In this document: piece by piece, positions 7,175 to 12,599 of the stretch
Position numbering within the stretch: position 1 is the first letter of the stretch
Layout: the number at the start of each line of letters is the position of its first letter
Source of the DNA: JADFNO01 sp965369945
GTDB taxonomy: Bacteria; Planctomycetota; Phycisphaerae; Phycisphaerales; SM1A02
Direction of reading: 5' to 3'
Length of the DNA stretch: 12,599 nt
Assembly (NCBI GenBank): GCA_965369945.1
Contig: CBDUST010000113.1
Location: 1 to 12,599, forward strand
The notes under the pieces: model-generated
Database searches by the model: none
Told to the model about the DNA's origin: nothing
The model's input: only the letters and a program-made list of their open reading frames with translations
Translations under genes and position numbers: made by a program

Positions 7175-7651
7175 CTACTCCGTCACAACCGTGCGGATCG
7201 GGTACGTCAGGTAGCTGATATCCGAGTTGATACACGCATCGAAGAATGAATTGAAATCGCCCGGTGCGACCGCAGTCGCGTTCAACGTAATCGTGATCGT
7301 TTCGTGTGGGCCGATGTCGAGATAGAACTCGAACGCTTGGGTGTTGTCGATCGGCACGTGGTACGACTGGCGGTATGCCGGCTCGGTGCTGACGATTGCG
7401 ATACCTTCGAGGTAGTGATCCCAAACGTCGATGCTGTGAAGCACTTGCGTTTCGTCAGCCGTGTTTTCGATCTGGATAGTGACGACGAACTGATCGCCAT
7501 TGCGCACCTGCAGCGGGGCGTCGACTTGGATGTTGATATTCTCCGGCGCCTTGGCGATCGAGTAGACCCAAGCGATTCCGCCGATGCAGCTGAGGCACAA
7601 CACGCCTGCGATGCCGCCGCAAATAAGTAGAACAGTGTTCGATTTCTTCAT
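7175..7651 (-). CDS. Membrane-anchored hypothetical protein with extracytoplasmic beta domain
   Basis: 158 residues, no named family recognised. Residues 1-7 are short and basic, then LLICGGIAGVLCLSCIGGIAWVY (about 9-31) forms one membrane helix, so the rest (about 35-158) should face outward. That part has the rhythm of an Ig-like or CARDB-like beta sandwich: VRNGDQFVVTIQIENTAD resembles the strand pair common in such domains, followed by SIDVWDHYLEGI, YHVPIDNTQAFEFYLDIGPHETITITL and a C-terminal YPIRTVV. Two cysteines lie in the helix region and one in DACINS, so no obvious disulfide pair. The ATG at 7651 has only a distant AAAGGGA upstream. It is divergent from the zinc-finger gene (127 nt) and convergent with trmB. 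Possibly a small surface protein or a partner of a secretion or envelope complex; function unknown. Confidence 0.75.
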   Translation of the reverse strand: MKKSNTVLLICGGIAGVLCLSCIGGIAWVYSIAKAPENINIQVDAPLQVRNGDQFVVTIQIENTADETQVLHSIDVWDHYLEGIAIVSTEPAYRQSYHVPIDNTQAFEFYLDIGPHETITITLNATAVAPGDFNSFFDACINSDISYLTYPIRTVVTE

Positions 7652-7708
7652 GATGCACCGTCCCTTTCCGTGAGCGGACCTCGGCCCCCGCTGCAGGTTT
7701 CGTCGGCC

Positions 7709-7735
7709 AAACGGGACTCGACCTTTGCCCCGTTT
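7709..7735. repeat. Dyad in the divergent promoter region
   Basis: AAACGGG (7709-7715) and CCCGTTT (7729-7735) are perfect complements with a 13-nt spacer, midway between the divergent genes starting at 7651 and 7779. It is a candidate regulator site for both genes. No other signal supports it. Confidence 0.3.
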
Positions 7736-7766
7736 CGGCGTTTGGGCACTTCATCATCCTGGCGTT

Positions 7767-7772
7767 TATACT
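7767..7772 (+). promoter_or_regulatory. -10 element placing the zinc-finger transcript start at its ATG
   Basis: TATACT (7767-7772) matches TATAAT at 5 of 6 positions and lies exactly 6 nt before the ATG at 7779. No Shine-Dalgarno is present between them, so a leaderless mRNA is expected. A TTGGGC at 7742-7747 is a weak -35 candidate with a long 19-nt spacer. Confidence 0.5.
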
Positions 7773-7778
7773 TCCCAC

Positions 7779-8144
7779 ATGCGCAAGACCGGCACCGACG
7801 CCAACAACGTGCAAATGTCGGACGTCCTTTGCGACTTCTGTGAGCGCCAATGGACCGAAAACGAGCCGATGCTCGAAGGCCATCACGGCAGTTGTATCTG
7901 CGGCAAGTGTCTGAGCGTCGCTTACGCTGATGTTGTTCTCAACGAAACGAATACGGCGCCGGCTAAGTATTCCTGTCCGATGTGTTTGGAGACGACCGAG
8001 GATCGAGCGTCGATGGATCGCGGCGATGAACCGGGTTGGCCAAGCCCAATGCGCGACGAAGCGGTGATCTGCAAGCGGTGTATCGACCTTGCGGCCGAGG
8101 CATTGAGTAAGGACAAGCAGTCTGGATGGACCAAGCCGACGTAA
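7779..8144 (+). CDS. Small protein with two ClpX-type zinc fingers, no ATPase domain
   Basis: 121 residues carrying two four-cysteine sets. Set one is C18-x2-C21 with C41-x2-C44 (CDFCERQ ... ICGKCLSVAYADV); Cys39 is an extra. Set two is C66-x2-C69 with C98-x2-C101 (CPMCLET ... ICKRCIDLAAEAL). Both resemble the zinc-binding domain at the N-terminus of ClpX, where CxFC is followed about 20-30 residues later by ICxxCVxL. In ClpX that domain dimerises and binds substrates and adaptors. Here it is duplicated and stands alone. A role as an adaptor or a small regulator is a guess. Start: the frame is open from 7725, but the ATG at 7779 follows a TATACT box by 6 nt, and the residues before it are unrelated to a fold. 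It is divergent from the membrane-anchored hypothetical gene and 106 nt before the histidine kinase. Confidence 0.75.
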   Translation: MRKTGTDANNVQMSDVLCDFCERQWTENEPMLEGHHGSCICGKCLSVAYADVVLNETNTAPAKYSCPMCLETTEDRASMDRGDEPGWPSPMRDEAVICKRCIDLAAEALSKDKQSGWTKPT

Positions 8145-8250
8145 ACTAGCGATGATCATCGAGCTTTCCAGTTCGTTTGGTCTGACTAACTCGTTCGCTG
8201 CTACACTGAAGTTTGTTTCTCAAGCCCCGAGCCTCAATCCTTCCTGAATC

Positions 8251-9867
8251 ATGGCCGCTGGAATCAGTCTTTCCAACAAGAGTCAGCTGCTGTTCGGGTT
8301 TGCGGTGCTGATGATTCTCGCCGTTGCCCTCAGTGTGCCGTGGGTGCGCACCCAAGTGCTCGTTCGAGAGGGTCAGTTCGAAGCGGCCCGCCAGACTGCC
8401 GACGCCTGGCTCACCGATCGCATCCAATTGGGTACGTTGCAACGTCCCGGCGGACCGCTTCGGCCGTTGGAAGAAGTCTTCGGCGATCCTGAATCCTCGC
8501 CGCCGCTGCGAATGGTCTTGACCTATGTCGACGAAATCGATTCGGCCGGCGATCGATCGACTTTCATCTCGACCGCTCTGGCAAACTTCCAGCAAGACGC
8601 GCAGCGTATCGAATACACCGACACCACAAGCGTTGGCGGGCAGACGGTCTATCGTTACGCGCGAGTGTTGCGAGAATCGCAGATGCGAGCGATTCGCGAT
8701 CGCTCCGTGACCAGATTCACCGCAGCGCCCTTTGAGCCCGGCGTCGCCAACCCGATCCGGGCGGTGTTGGTCATCGATCGCACCGGCGAAGTAGCGGAGG
8801 GCATTCTTCTTCGTAATCGCATCTACCTCATCGCTGATTGGATCGTCGGCGGACTGCTTGCGGTCCTCGTGTTCTACTTGATTCTGACGAAGTTGATCCT
8901 TTCGCCGGTGCGTAAACTTCGCGACACTACCGAGAAACTGCAAAGCGGTGACCTCACGATCCGTTCGCAAATCAAGACCGGCGACGAATTCGAACAACTC
9001 GCGGACGCGTTCAACACGATGCTCGATCGGGTCGAGCAAAGCCAAGCTCGACTCCAGGCCATGAACGTAAGCCTCGATCTGAAACTCACCGAGCTGTCCG
9101 AAGCGAACATCGGCCTGTTCGAATCCAGCCGACTCAAGGGCGAGTTTCTCGCCAATGTCAGCCACGAGCTGCGCACGCCGCTCAACTCCATCATCGGATT
9201 CGCCGAAGTGCTCGACGAATTGGCACAGGGAGATGACGACGCCGATCCCAAGCGCGTGCGCTATATCCAAAACATACTCACCAGTGGCCGATCGCTGCTG
9301 GAGATGATCAACGAGTTGTTGGAGATGGCCAAGATCGAAGCGGGCCGGCTGGAAGTGAATATCGAACCGACCAGCATCGGCGACATTGTCGAAGGCCTGA
9401 TCGGCATCATCGGCACACAAGCGAGCGCGAAACAAATCGAGCTGACCGCCAAGATTGCTCGGGAATTGCCGTCGATCGAGACTGATCCCGGCAAGTTGCA
9501 GCAAATCCTCTACAACCTGCTGTCCAACGCGATCAAGTTCACCAACGAAGGCGGAACGGTAACCATCACCGCTGATCGGTTGACCCACCAGGACAATACG
9601 CCGGGTATTCGGGTTGGCGTTTCGGACACCGGGCCGGGGATTCCTTATGACATGCAGGATGCGATCTTCGACAAGTTCCGCCAGGTTGATGCCGGCCACA
9701 CGCGCGAACATGCCGGCACGGGTTTGGGGTTGGCGATCTGCCGTGAATTGGCTGATCTGCTGGGTGCGACGGTTTCGCTGGTTTCCGAGCCGGGCCACGG
9801 CGCAACGTTCTTTGTTGATTTACCGTTGACGCATCAACCCGAGCAGCCGCAACCGCTGATGGCGTGA
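8251..9867 (+). CDS. Membrane sensor histidine kinase (HAMP-HisKA-HATPase)
   Basis: 538 residues in the inner membrane. TM1 is about 13-32 and TM2 about 191-216, enclosing an outer sensor region of roughly 160 residues with no family I recognise. Then HAMP (about 217-270, SPVRKLRDTTEKLQSGD), a coiled stretch with EQSQARLQAM, HisKA with the H-box FLANVSHELRTPLN (phospho-acceptor His305), and the catalytic ATPase domain: N-box LLSNAIKF (Asn426), DTGPGIP (Asp459), KFRQVDAG, and GTGLGLA (489-495). All key residues are present, so it should autophosphorylate and pass the phosphate to a response regulator Asp. No receiver domain or regulator gene is in the window, so its partner lies elsewhere. No Shine-Dalgarno is evident before the ATG. 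TACACT at 8202-8207 with TTGGTC at 8177-8182 (19-nt spacer) is a weak promoter candidate. Confidence 0.93.
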   Translation: MAAGISLSNKSQLLFGFAVLMILAVALSVPWVRTQVLVREGQFEAARQTADAWLTDRIQLGTLQRPGGPLRPLEEVFGDPESSPPLRMVLTYVDEIDSAGDRSTFISTALANFQQDAQRIEYTDTTSVGGQTVYRYARVLRESQMRAIRDRSVTRFTAAPFEPGVANPIRAVLVIDRTGEVAEGILLRNRIYLIADWIVGGLLAVLVFYLILTKLILSPVRKLRDTTEKLQSGDLTIRSQIKTGDEFEQLADAFNTMLDRVEQSQARLQAMNVSLDLKLTELSEANIGLFESSRLKGEFLANVSHELRTPLNSIIGFAEVLDELAQGDDDADPKRVRYIQNILTSGRSLLEMINELLEMAKIEAGRLEVNIEPTSIGDIVEGLIGIIGTQASAKQIELTAKIARELPSIETDPGKLQQILYNLLSNAIKFTNEGGTVTITADRLTHQDNTPGIRVGVSDTGPGIPYDMQDAIFDKFRQVDAGHTREHAGTGLGLAICRELADLLGATVSLVSEPGHGATFFVDLPLTHQPEQPQPLMA

Positions 9868-9880
9868 AGGGAAAGATTCA

Positions 9881-9961
9881 CCGCAGAGCCGCAGAGCCGC
9901 AGAGCCGCAGAGAACGCAGAGAGGAATGAGCCACAGATGGACGCAGATGGACACGGATGTC
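9881..9961. repeat. CCGCAGAG / CAGATGGA short-unit repeat cluster
   Basis: Four perfect tandem copies of the 8-mer CCGCAGAG fill 9881-9912, followed by a degenerate AACGCAGAG. After a short gap come CACAGATGGA, CGCAGATGGA and CACGGATGTC (9932-9961), a 10-nt period. The pair of CGCAGAG-type and ACAGATGG-type units is one I recall from intergenic regions of many unrelated environmental bacteria, where its minus-strand translation is often misannotated as protein. It starts 14 nt behind the histidine kinase stop. Confidence 0.75.
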
Positions 9962-9989
9962 GGAATGGTGAAGGGAGGATCGTGCAAAG

Positions 9990-10008
9990 CCGCGACCAGT
10001 GGTCGCGG
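9990..10008 (+). terminator. Perfect 8-bp hairpin between the kinase and the small minus-strand gene
   Basis: CCGCGACC (9990-9997) pairs with GGTCGCGG (10001-10008) around AGT. A second looser dyad follows: GGGGAT (10018-10023) with ATCCCC (10046-10051), enclosing GGCACCGTGCC (10034-10044). No long T-run follows on either strand except TTCTTTCTTCT at about 10068-10078. They may stop transcripts of the two convergent genes or be further repeat units. The rest of 9962-10064 shows nothing else. Confidence 0.35.
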
Positions 10009-10064
10009 GGAAGGAGTGGGGATGAGGCTCGGAGGCACCGTGCCTATCCCCATCACTGATCCCT

Positions 10065-10244
10065 TCATTCTTTCTTCTCAGCCGAAAGAGCGGTGGTGAG
10101 GACTATTCCGATCGTCACCCCCAGCCCTGGGCCGATCGCGATCAAGGTGCTCAACTCTCCGGTTGCGGCCCCGATGGCGACGCCGAACGCAGCACCTAAT
10201 GCGATGCCGACTCCGATGTAAATCGTACCTGGCTTTTGGGGCAT
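10065..10244 (-). CDS. Small glycine-zipper membrane protein
   Basis: 59 residues from the ATG at 10244. Two hydrophobic helices are visible: IYIGVGIALGAAFGVAIGAA (about 8-27) and LIAIGPGLGVTIGIVLTTAL (about 34-53), both with the small-residue GxxxG spacing of glycine-zipper helices that pack tightly in membranes. The tail SAEKKE is charged. The frame is open to 10277, but the ATG at 10244 has GAGGA 4-5 nt before it and removes a charged stretch that lies ahead of the helices. No function can be assigned. Similar tiny two-helix proteins are common in many bacteria. The region 10245-10384 upstream has no supported gene. Confidence 0.6.
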   Translation of the reverse strand: MPQKPGTIYIGVGIALGAAFGVAIGAATGELSTLIAIGPGLGVTIGIVLTTALSAEKKE

Positions 10245-10384
10245 ATCGTCCTCTGTGGATCGCTCATCCAGCCCCATCCGCCTGGATACCCGCGCAAGGA
10301 CTTGAACCGATCATCCCGACGCCTTTCCCTTTCCTTCAAGTACCAGAGTCTTGGCCAACTGGCGCTGAATCCTCATAAATGCTG

Positions 10385-10412
10385 CTTGGATGCGGCCGGC
10401 TTGTGGTATATT
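10385..10412 (+). promoter_or_regulatory. Extended -10 promoter of the secreted protein gene
   Basis: TGG immediately followed by TATATT (10404-10412) forms an extended -10 element, with TATATT matching 5 of 6. A weak -35, CTTGGA (10385-10390), lies 16 nt before it. The transcript would start near 10419 and carry a leader of about 65 nt before the GTG at 10484. Confidence 0.5.
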
Positions 10413-10422
10413 GTTTCAATTC

Positions 10423-10456
10423 GGCCGCACGGGGGCTCCTGTCACTGGGGGCGGCC
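10423..10456 (+). promoter_or_regulatory. Dyad in the leader of the secreted protein mRNA
   Basis: GGCCGC (10423-10428) pairs with GCGGCC (10451-10456). Between them GGGGGC appears at 10431-10436, and it recurs at 10447-10452 overlapping the second arm. The hairpin would sit at the 5' end of the transcript, 15 nt before the ribosome binding site AGGAGAAGAAG (10470-10480). It could protect the mRNA or control translation; it does not match a riboswitch class I know. Confidence 0.3.
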
Positions 10457-10483
10457 AGTGTTTGTCAATAGGAGAAGAAGCAA

Positions 10484-11512
10484 GTGAAACGGATGGTACT
10501 TTGTAAGGCCCGAGCGGCCCTTGCCCTGTGTGGCCGCGCTCGGCGCTGTTCCCTATTGCCGCGAAAGCGCACCCTAACCGCTCGGAAGCAACTCGGCGCC
10601 CAATTGCTCCTTGCCTCGGTCGTGTTAGCGCTATGCCCTATTGCCAAGAGCCAGACGGTCTGGGATGGTCCGCCGACGATTTTTACCAAGGCCAACGGGG
10701 CGGACTGGAACTTAGAAGCGAACCAGGACCGAATCACGGACGTGGTGTGGATCACGCGGAAGACCTCGGCTGGCATCTTCAACATCGCCATCGAGGGCGG
10801 CTATTCGGATAAGAGCCCGGCTGATACCGAATGGGCGTACGGATCGGCGGCTGATTGGCGGAATCTGACTTTCCAAACCTGGGTTGAATGGCATGGTTTT
10901 TGCCCGCCCTGTACGGTCGGCGAAGATGCGGTCGTGCACTTGGTCTCCGAAGACATCTACATCGACATCACGTTCCTGAGTTGGACTTGCTGCGGGGAGG
11001 GAGGCGGCTTCTCCTACGAGCGATCCACAGCCTCCATTTGTCCCGAGGGCGGCGTCTGCACCGTCGGCCCCGATGAGTTCAACGCGTTCCGCGGCTTCCA
11101 CAACTCCGGTGACCTGGACGACGTTCTGGAATCGGATGACAGCGATCTGTGTCACGACCTAGGTATCACAATCTTCCCAAGCGAAGCGCCGATCACGCTG
11201 GATTTCGCTGGAACGTTGCCAAACGATTCGCCTGCGACACTCGACGTGACGTTCGAATCAGCGGCGAACACCCCTGGTTTGGAACTCACAATCTCATTCT
11301 GGAACTACAACGCGAGTTCGTGGGAAATTGTTGGTACGGCAGCGCAAGGCTTCAACGTCGATGTGGTCAGGACGTTCGCGGGCGTACCGGCGGATCACGT
11401 CGAGGCGGGCACTGGTAGCGTGAGGACTCGATACGAGGTCCGTCAAACGGGAATCATATTCCAGTTCCCATGGACGGACTGCATTGACCAGATGTTCTGG
11501 TCGTATGAGTGA
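10484..11512 (+). CDS. Secreted Cys-containing hypothetical protein
   Basis: 342 residues. The start is GTG at 10484 with a strong AGGAGAAGAAG 3 nt before it. Residues 1-36 are unusually Arg/Lys-rich, then LGAQLLLASVVLALCPIAKS (37-56) is a signal peptide core, with cleavage likely before Gln57. The mature N-terminal part (about 58-190) contains ENQDRITDVVWITR, SPADTEWAYGSAADW, NLTFQTWVEWHG, YIDITFLSW and GGGFSYERS. I recall such a motif series in secreted proteins of varied environmental bacteria, but know no named domain. The C-terminal part (about 230-342) is beta-rich and ends in TDCIDQMFWSYE, with no sorting signal seen. Cysteines cluster at FCPPC, TCC, CPEGGVC and LCHD, suggesting disulfides outside the cell. 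Its own promoter and flanking repeats make it a separate unit. Function unknown. Confidence 0.75.
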   Translation: MKRMVLCKARAALALCGRARRCSLLPRKRTLTARKQLGAQLLLASVVLALCPIAKSQTVWDGPPTIFTKANGADWNLEANQDRITDVVWITRKTSAGIFNIAIEGGYSDKSPADTEWAYGSAADWRNLTFQTWVEWHGFCPPCTVGEDAVVHLVSEDIYIDITFLSWTCCGEGGGFSYERSTASICPEGGVCTVGPDEFNAFRGFHNSGDLDDVLESDDSDLCHDLGITIFPSEAPITLDFAGTLPNDSPATLDVTFESAANTPGLELTISFWNYNASSWEIVGTAAQGFNVDVVRTFAGVPADHVEAGTGSVRTRYEVRQTGIIFQFPWTDCIDQMFWSYE

Positions 11513-11561
11513 GCGATCGTCAAGAACATAACGCGTTTGAAGGTGTGCAGGACAATTCCGA

Positions 11562-11647
11562 CCGTTTAGCCCCGCCGGCCACGGTGGTCGAACGTCAATG
11601 AACGCCCGCTGTGCCATCGACACCGCGTAGCCGCGGTGGCTAAACGG
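11562..11647. repeat. Facing pair of TTTAGCC + hairpin repeats (REP/BIME-like)
   Basis: CCGTTTAGCC (11562-11571) and its exact complement GGCTAAACGG (11638-11647) bound an 86-bp element. Each arm continues inward as a hairpin: on the plus strand CCGCC (11572-11576) with GGTGG (11583-11587), one G-T pair; on the other side CACCGCG (11621-11627) with CGCGGTG (11632-11638), perfect. So two units of the repeat seen at the trmB end face each other, like enterobacterial BIMEs. It lies between the secreted protein gene and the arsR promoter. No transposase is nearby. The rest of 11513-11702 shows nothing I can support. Confidence 0.6.
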
Positions 11648-11702
11648 GAAGATCGCGCGATGGGCTGGATTGGTGTGCGGGGGTCTTTCTTTCTAAGAAT
11701 TA

Positions 11703-11758
11703 GTCAACTAGATGGTTGACAATTGCTCGTTTGCTGTAATAATCAACCGAATGGTTGA
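11703..11758 (+). promoter_or_regulatory. arsR promoter with two operator dyads
   Basis: A perfect -35, TTGACA (11716-11721), is followed 16 nt later by AATAAT (11738-11743) within TAATAAT, a good -10. Dyad one, GTCAAC-6-GTTGAC (11703-11720), overlaps the -35. Dyad two, TCAACC-4-GGTTGA (11743-11758), overlaps the end of the -10, the transcript start and the ATG. The dyads share the TCAAC/GTTGA half-site and are 39 bp apart centre to centre. This is the layout expected for autorepression by the ArsR protein encoded just downstream. Transcription would begin at the ATG at 11751. Confidence 0.7.
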
Positions 11759-12158
11759 CAATATCCCCATCCAGGCGTCGCCAGACCACATTAGCAGAGT
11801 CTTTGGGGCTCTGGCGTGCTCCACTCGGCGGGCGATCTTGCAGCGGCTGGCTGCGGACGGGCCACAGCGGGTGATCGATCTGGCCCGACCCTTCAAGCAG
11901 ACCAAGCAGGCCATTTCCAAGCATCTGAAGGTGCTGGAGCGTGCTGACCTGATCCAGAGGGAAGTCCACGGCCGCGAACATCACTGCTCCCTGCACGCGG
12001 CGCCGATGGACACGGCTGCGAATTGGTTGGAGCAGTATCGGATCTTCTGGGAGTCTCATCTGGAGTCGCTTGATACCTTTCTCAAACAGGAGATGAAGAA
12101 GCCAGACGAATCCTCTGCGGGCAATAGGCCAGGAACGCAAGACTGTGAGGAATCATGA
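11751..12158 (+). CDS. ArsR-family transcriptional repressor (AHSA1-partner type)
   Basis: 135 residues with a winged helix at about 10-85: SRVFGALACSTRRAILQRLA, then LARPFKQTKQAISKHLKVLERADLI (helix-turn-helix with recognition helix QAISKHLKVL) and the wing REVHGREHHCSLH. The metal-binding ELCVCDL motif of arsenic/cadmium sensors is absent, so this is a non-metal ArsR of the kind usually paired with an SRPBCC gene, as here. It likely represses its own operon through the two dyads. Start choice: an in-frame ATG at 11712 lies just ahead of the -35 box and would be outside the transcript; the ATG at 11751 lies at the predicted transcript start and gives the normal ArsR N-terminus. No Shine-Dalgarno precedes it. 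The stop overlaps the next start, so the two are coupled. Confidence 0.88.
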   Translation: MVDNIPIQASPDHISRVFGALACSTRRAILQRLAADGPQRVIDLARPFKQTKQAISKHLKVLERADLIQREVHGREHHCSLHAAPMDTAANWLEQYRIFWESHLESLDTFLKQEMKKPDESSAGNRPGTQDCEES

Positions 12159-12599
12159 TGGCCGAAAGCAAGTTTATCGAGCCGGACACATTGCTCGTGA
12201 ATCGGCGGTATCGAGCGTCGCGCGAAGCGGTGTGGAAGGCGTGGACGCAGCCGGAGGCTCTGAAACGATGGTTCGGTACACCGGGGTTTGTGCTGGAAGC
12301 GGTCGAGATCGATCTGAGTGTCGGCGGCACATACCGACTGGGCTTTCGTACACCGGAGAATGAGAAGGTTACGGTGCAGGGTGAATACCGTGAGGTTCTG
12401 GAACCCGCAAAGTTGATCTACACCTGGAATGTCGCGGGAGGCGGACGGGGGCTACACAACTCGCTCGTCACGGTGTCGATTATCGAGCATGGTGACGAGA
12501 CGGAAGTTGTGGTTCGCCATGAAGGACTTACGACCGAGGACACGGGCGCGGACGTGATCGCGGCGCTGGAGAACGGGGTCAGCCAGGTCGAGGAGGTCA
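12158..12599 (+). CDS. SRPBCC / AHSA1-domain protein, 3' end cut by window
   Basis: About 147 residues are visible; the frame is open to the edge. The SRPBCC fold (START/Bet v 1-like) forms a deep hydrophobic cavity. AHSA1-type members act as ligand binders or sensors. Signatures: VNRRYRASREAVWKAWTQPEALKRWF at 15-40, the SVGGTYRLGF turn, YREVLEPAKLIYTWN, and VTVSIIEHGDETEVVVRHEGL. The usual closing segment with a Trp before the last helix is beyond the edge, so the protein is nearly complete here. ATGs lie at 12155 (overlapping the arsR stop as ATGA) and 12158; GAGG at 12147-12150 is better spaced for 12158. It forms a coupled operon with the ArsR repressor, so its level should follow whatever ligand releases that repressor. 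The ligand is unknown. Confidence 0.85.
   Translation, partial: MAESKFIEPDTLLVNRRYRASREAVWKAWTQPEALKRWFGTPGFVLEAVEIDLSVGGTYRLGFRTPENEKVTVQGEYREVLEPAKLIYTWNVAGGGRGLHNSLVTVSIIEHGDETEVVVRHEGLTTEDTGADVIAALENGVSQVEEV

Noticed and set aside
8146..9798. 550-residue open frame on the minus strand opposite the histidine kinase
   Set aside because: The plus-strand kinase has all catalytic motifs in order. The antisense frame has no domain, is rich in Arg, Asp, Gln and Leu as expected from the complement of codons in GC-rich genes, and has no ribosome binding site or promoter.
9881..9961. CRISPR array
   Set aside because: Units of 8 and 10 nt are contiguous without spacers, and no cas gene is near.
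9820..10068. 82-residue minus-strand frame containing SVSICVHLWL and CVLCGSAALRLCGE
   Set aside because: It is the translation of the CCGCAGAG / CAGATGGA repeat cluster, a well-known kind of false protein, and it overlaps the kinase 3' end.
10300..10325. Possible tRNA remnant on the minus strand (GGTTCAAGTCC, like a T-loop)
   Set aside because: Bases on either side do not form the five-pair T-stem, and no acceptor, D or anticodon arm can be built around it. Probably chance.
11712..11750. Upstream ATG at 11712 as the arsR start
   Set aside because: It lies just ahead of the TTGACA -35 box and inside an operator dyad, so it should not be in the transcript. The 13 residues it would add do not belong to the ArsR fold. 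The similar MVDN at both ATGs comes from the repeated operator half-site.

Overview
The window looks like a piece of a moderately GC-rich chromosome from a Planctomycetota-like bacterium, possibly Phycisphaerae. This is inference. It rests on the style of the membrane-anchored and secreted hypothetical proteins, the large K+-dependent pyrophosphatase, the scarcity of strong Shine-Dalgarno sites before several genes, and the dispersed palindromic repeats. No rRNA or tRNA gene, CRISPR array, insertion sequence or prophage was found.

Left part (1-4430). A beta-class DNA N4/N6 methyltransferase runs off the left edge on the minus strand. It is divergent from rpsU (ribosomal protein S21), which has a good sigma70-type promoter and a perfect hairpin behind it. 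Then come hppA (membrane pyrophosphatase with an extra extracytoplasmic domain), rsfS (ribosome silencing factor) 6 nt behind it, and panD (aspartate 1-decarboxylase, pantothenate/CoA synthesis). These are housekeeping functions in energy, translation and cofactors.

Middle part (4430-9870). An exported alpha/beta hydrolase with a complete Ser-Asp-His triad is followed by trmB (tRNA m7G46 methyltransferase). Convergent to trmB is a small membrane-anchored protein. Divergent from that is a protein with two ClpX-type zinc fingers and no ATPase domain. Then comes a membrane histidine kinase (HAMP-HisKA-HATPase) with no response regulator beside it.

Right part (9870-12599). This part is richer in repeats: a CCGCAGAG / CAGATGGA repeat cluster, hairpins, a tiny glycine-zipper membrane protein on the minus strand, a large secreted Cys-containing protein with its own promoter, and a facing pair of TTTAGCC-hairpin (REP-like) repeats. 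The window ends in a two-gene operon: an ArsR-family repressor whose promoter is covered by two matching dyads, translationally coupled to an AHSA1/SRPBCC ligand-binding protein cut by the right edge.

The most notable signals are these. Three genes (trmB, the zinc-finger gene, arsR) have a -10-like hexamer 6-7 nt before the ATG and no Shine-Dalgarno, which points to leaderless mRNAs. A TTTAGCC-plus-hairpin repeat family has three copies, one of which forms the 3' coding end of trmB. The HppA carries an insertion of about 100 residues. The ClpX-like zinc fingers occur as a stand-alone tandem pair. I see ordinary but informative accessory biology here and no clear evidence of a wholly new multi-gene system.
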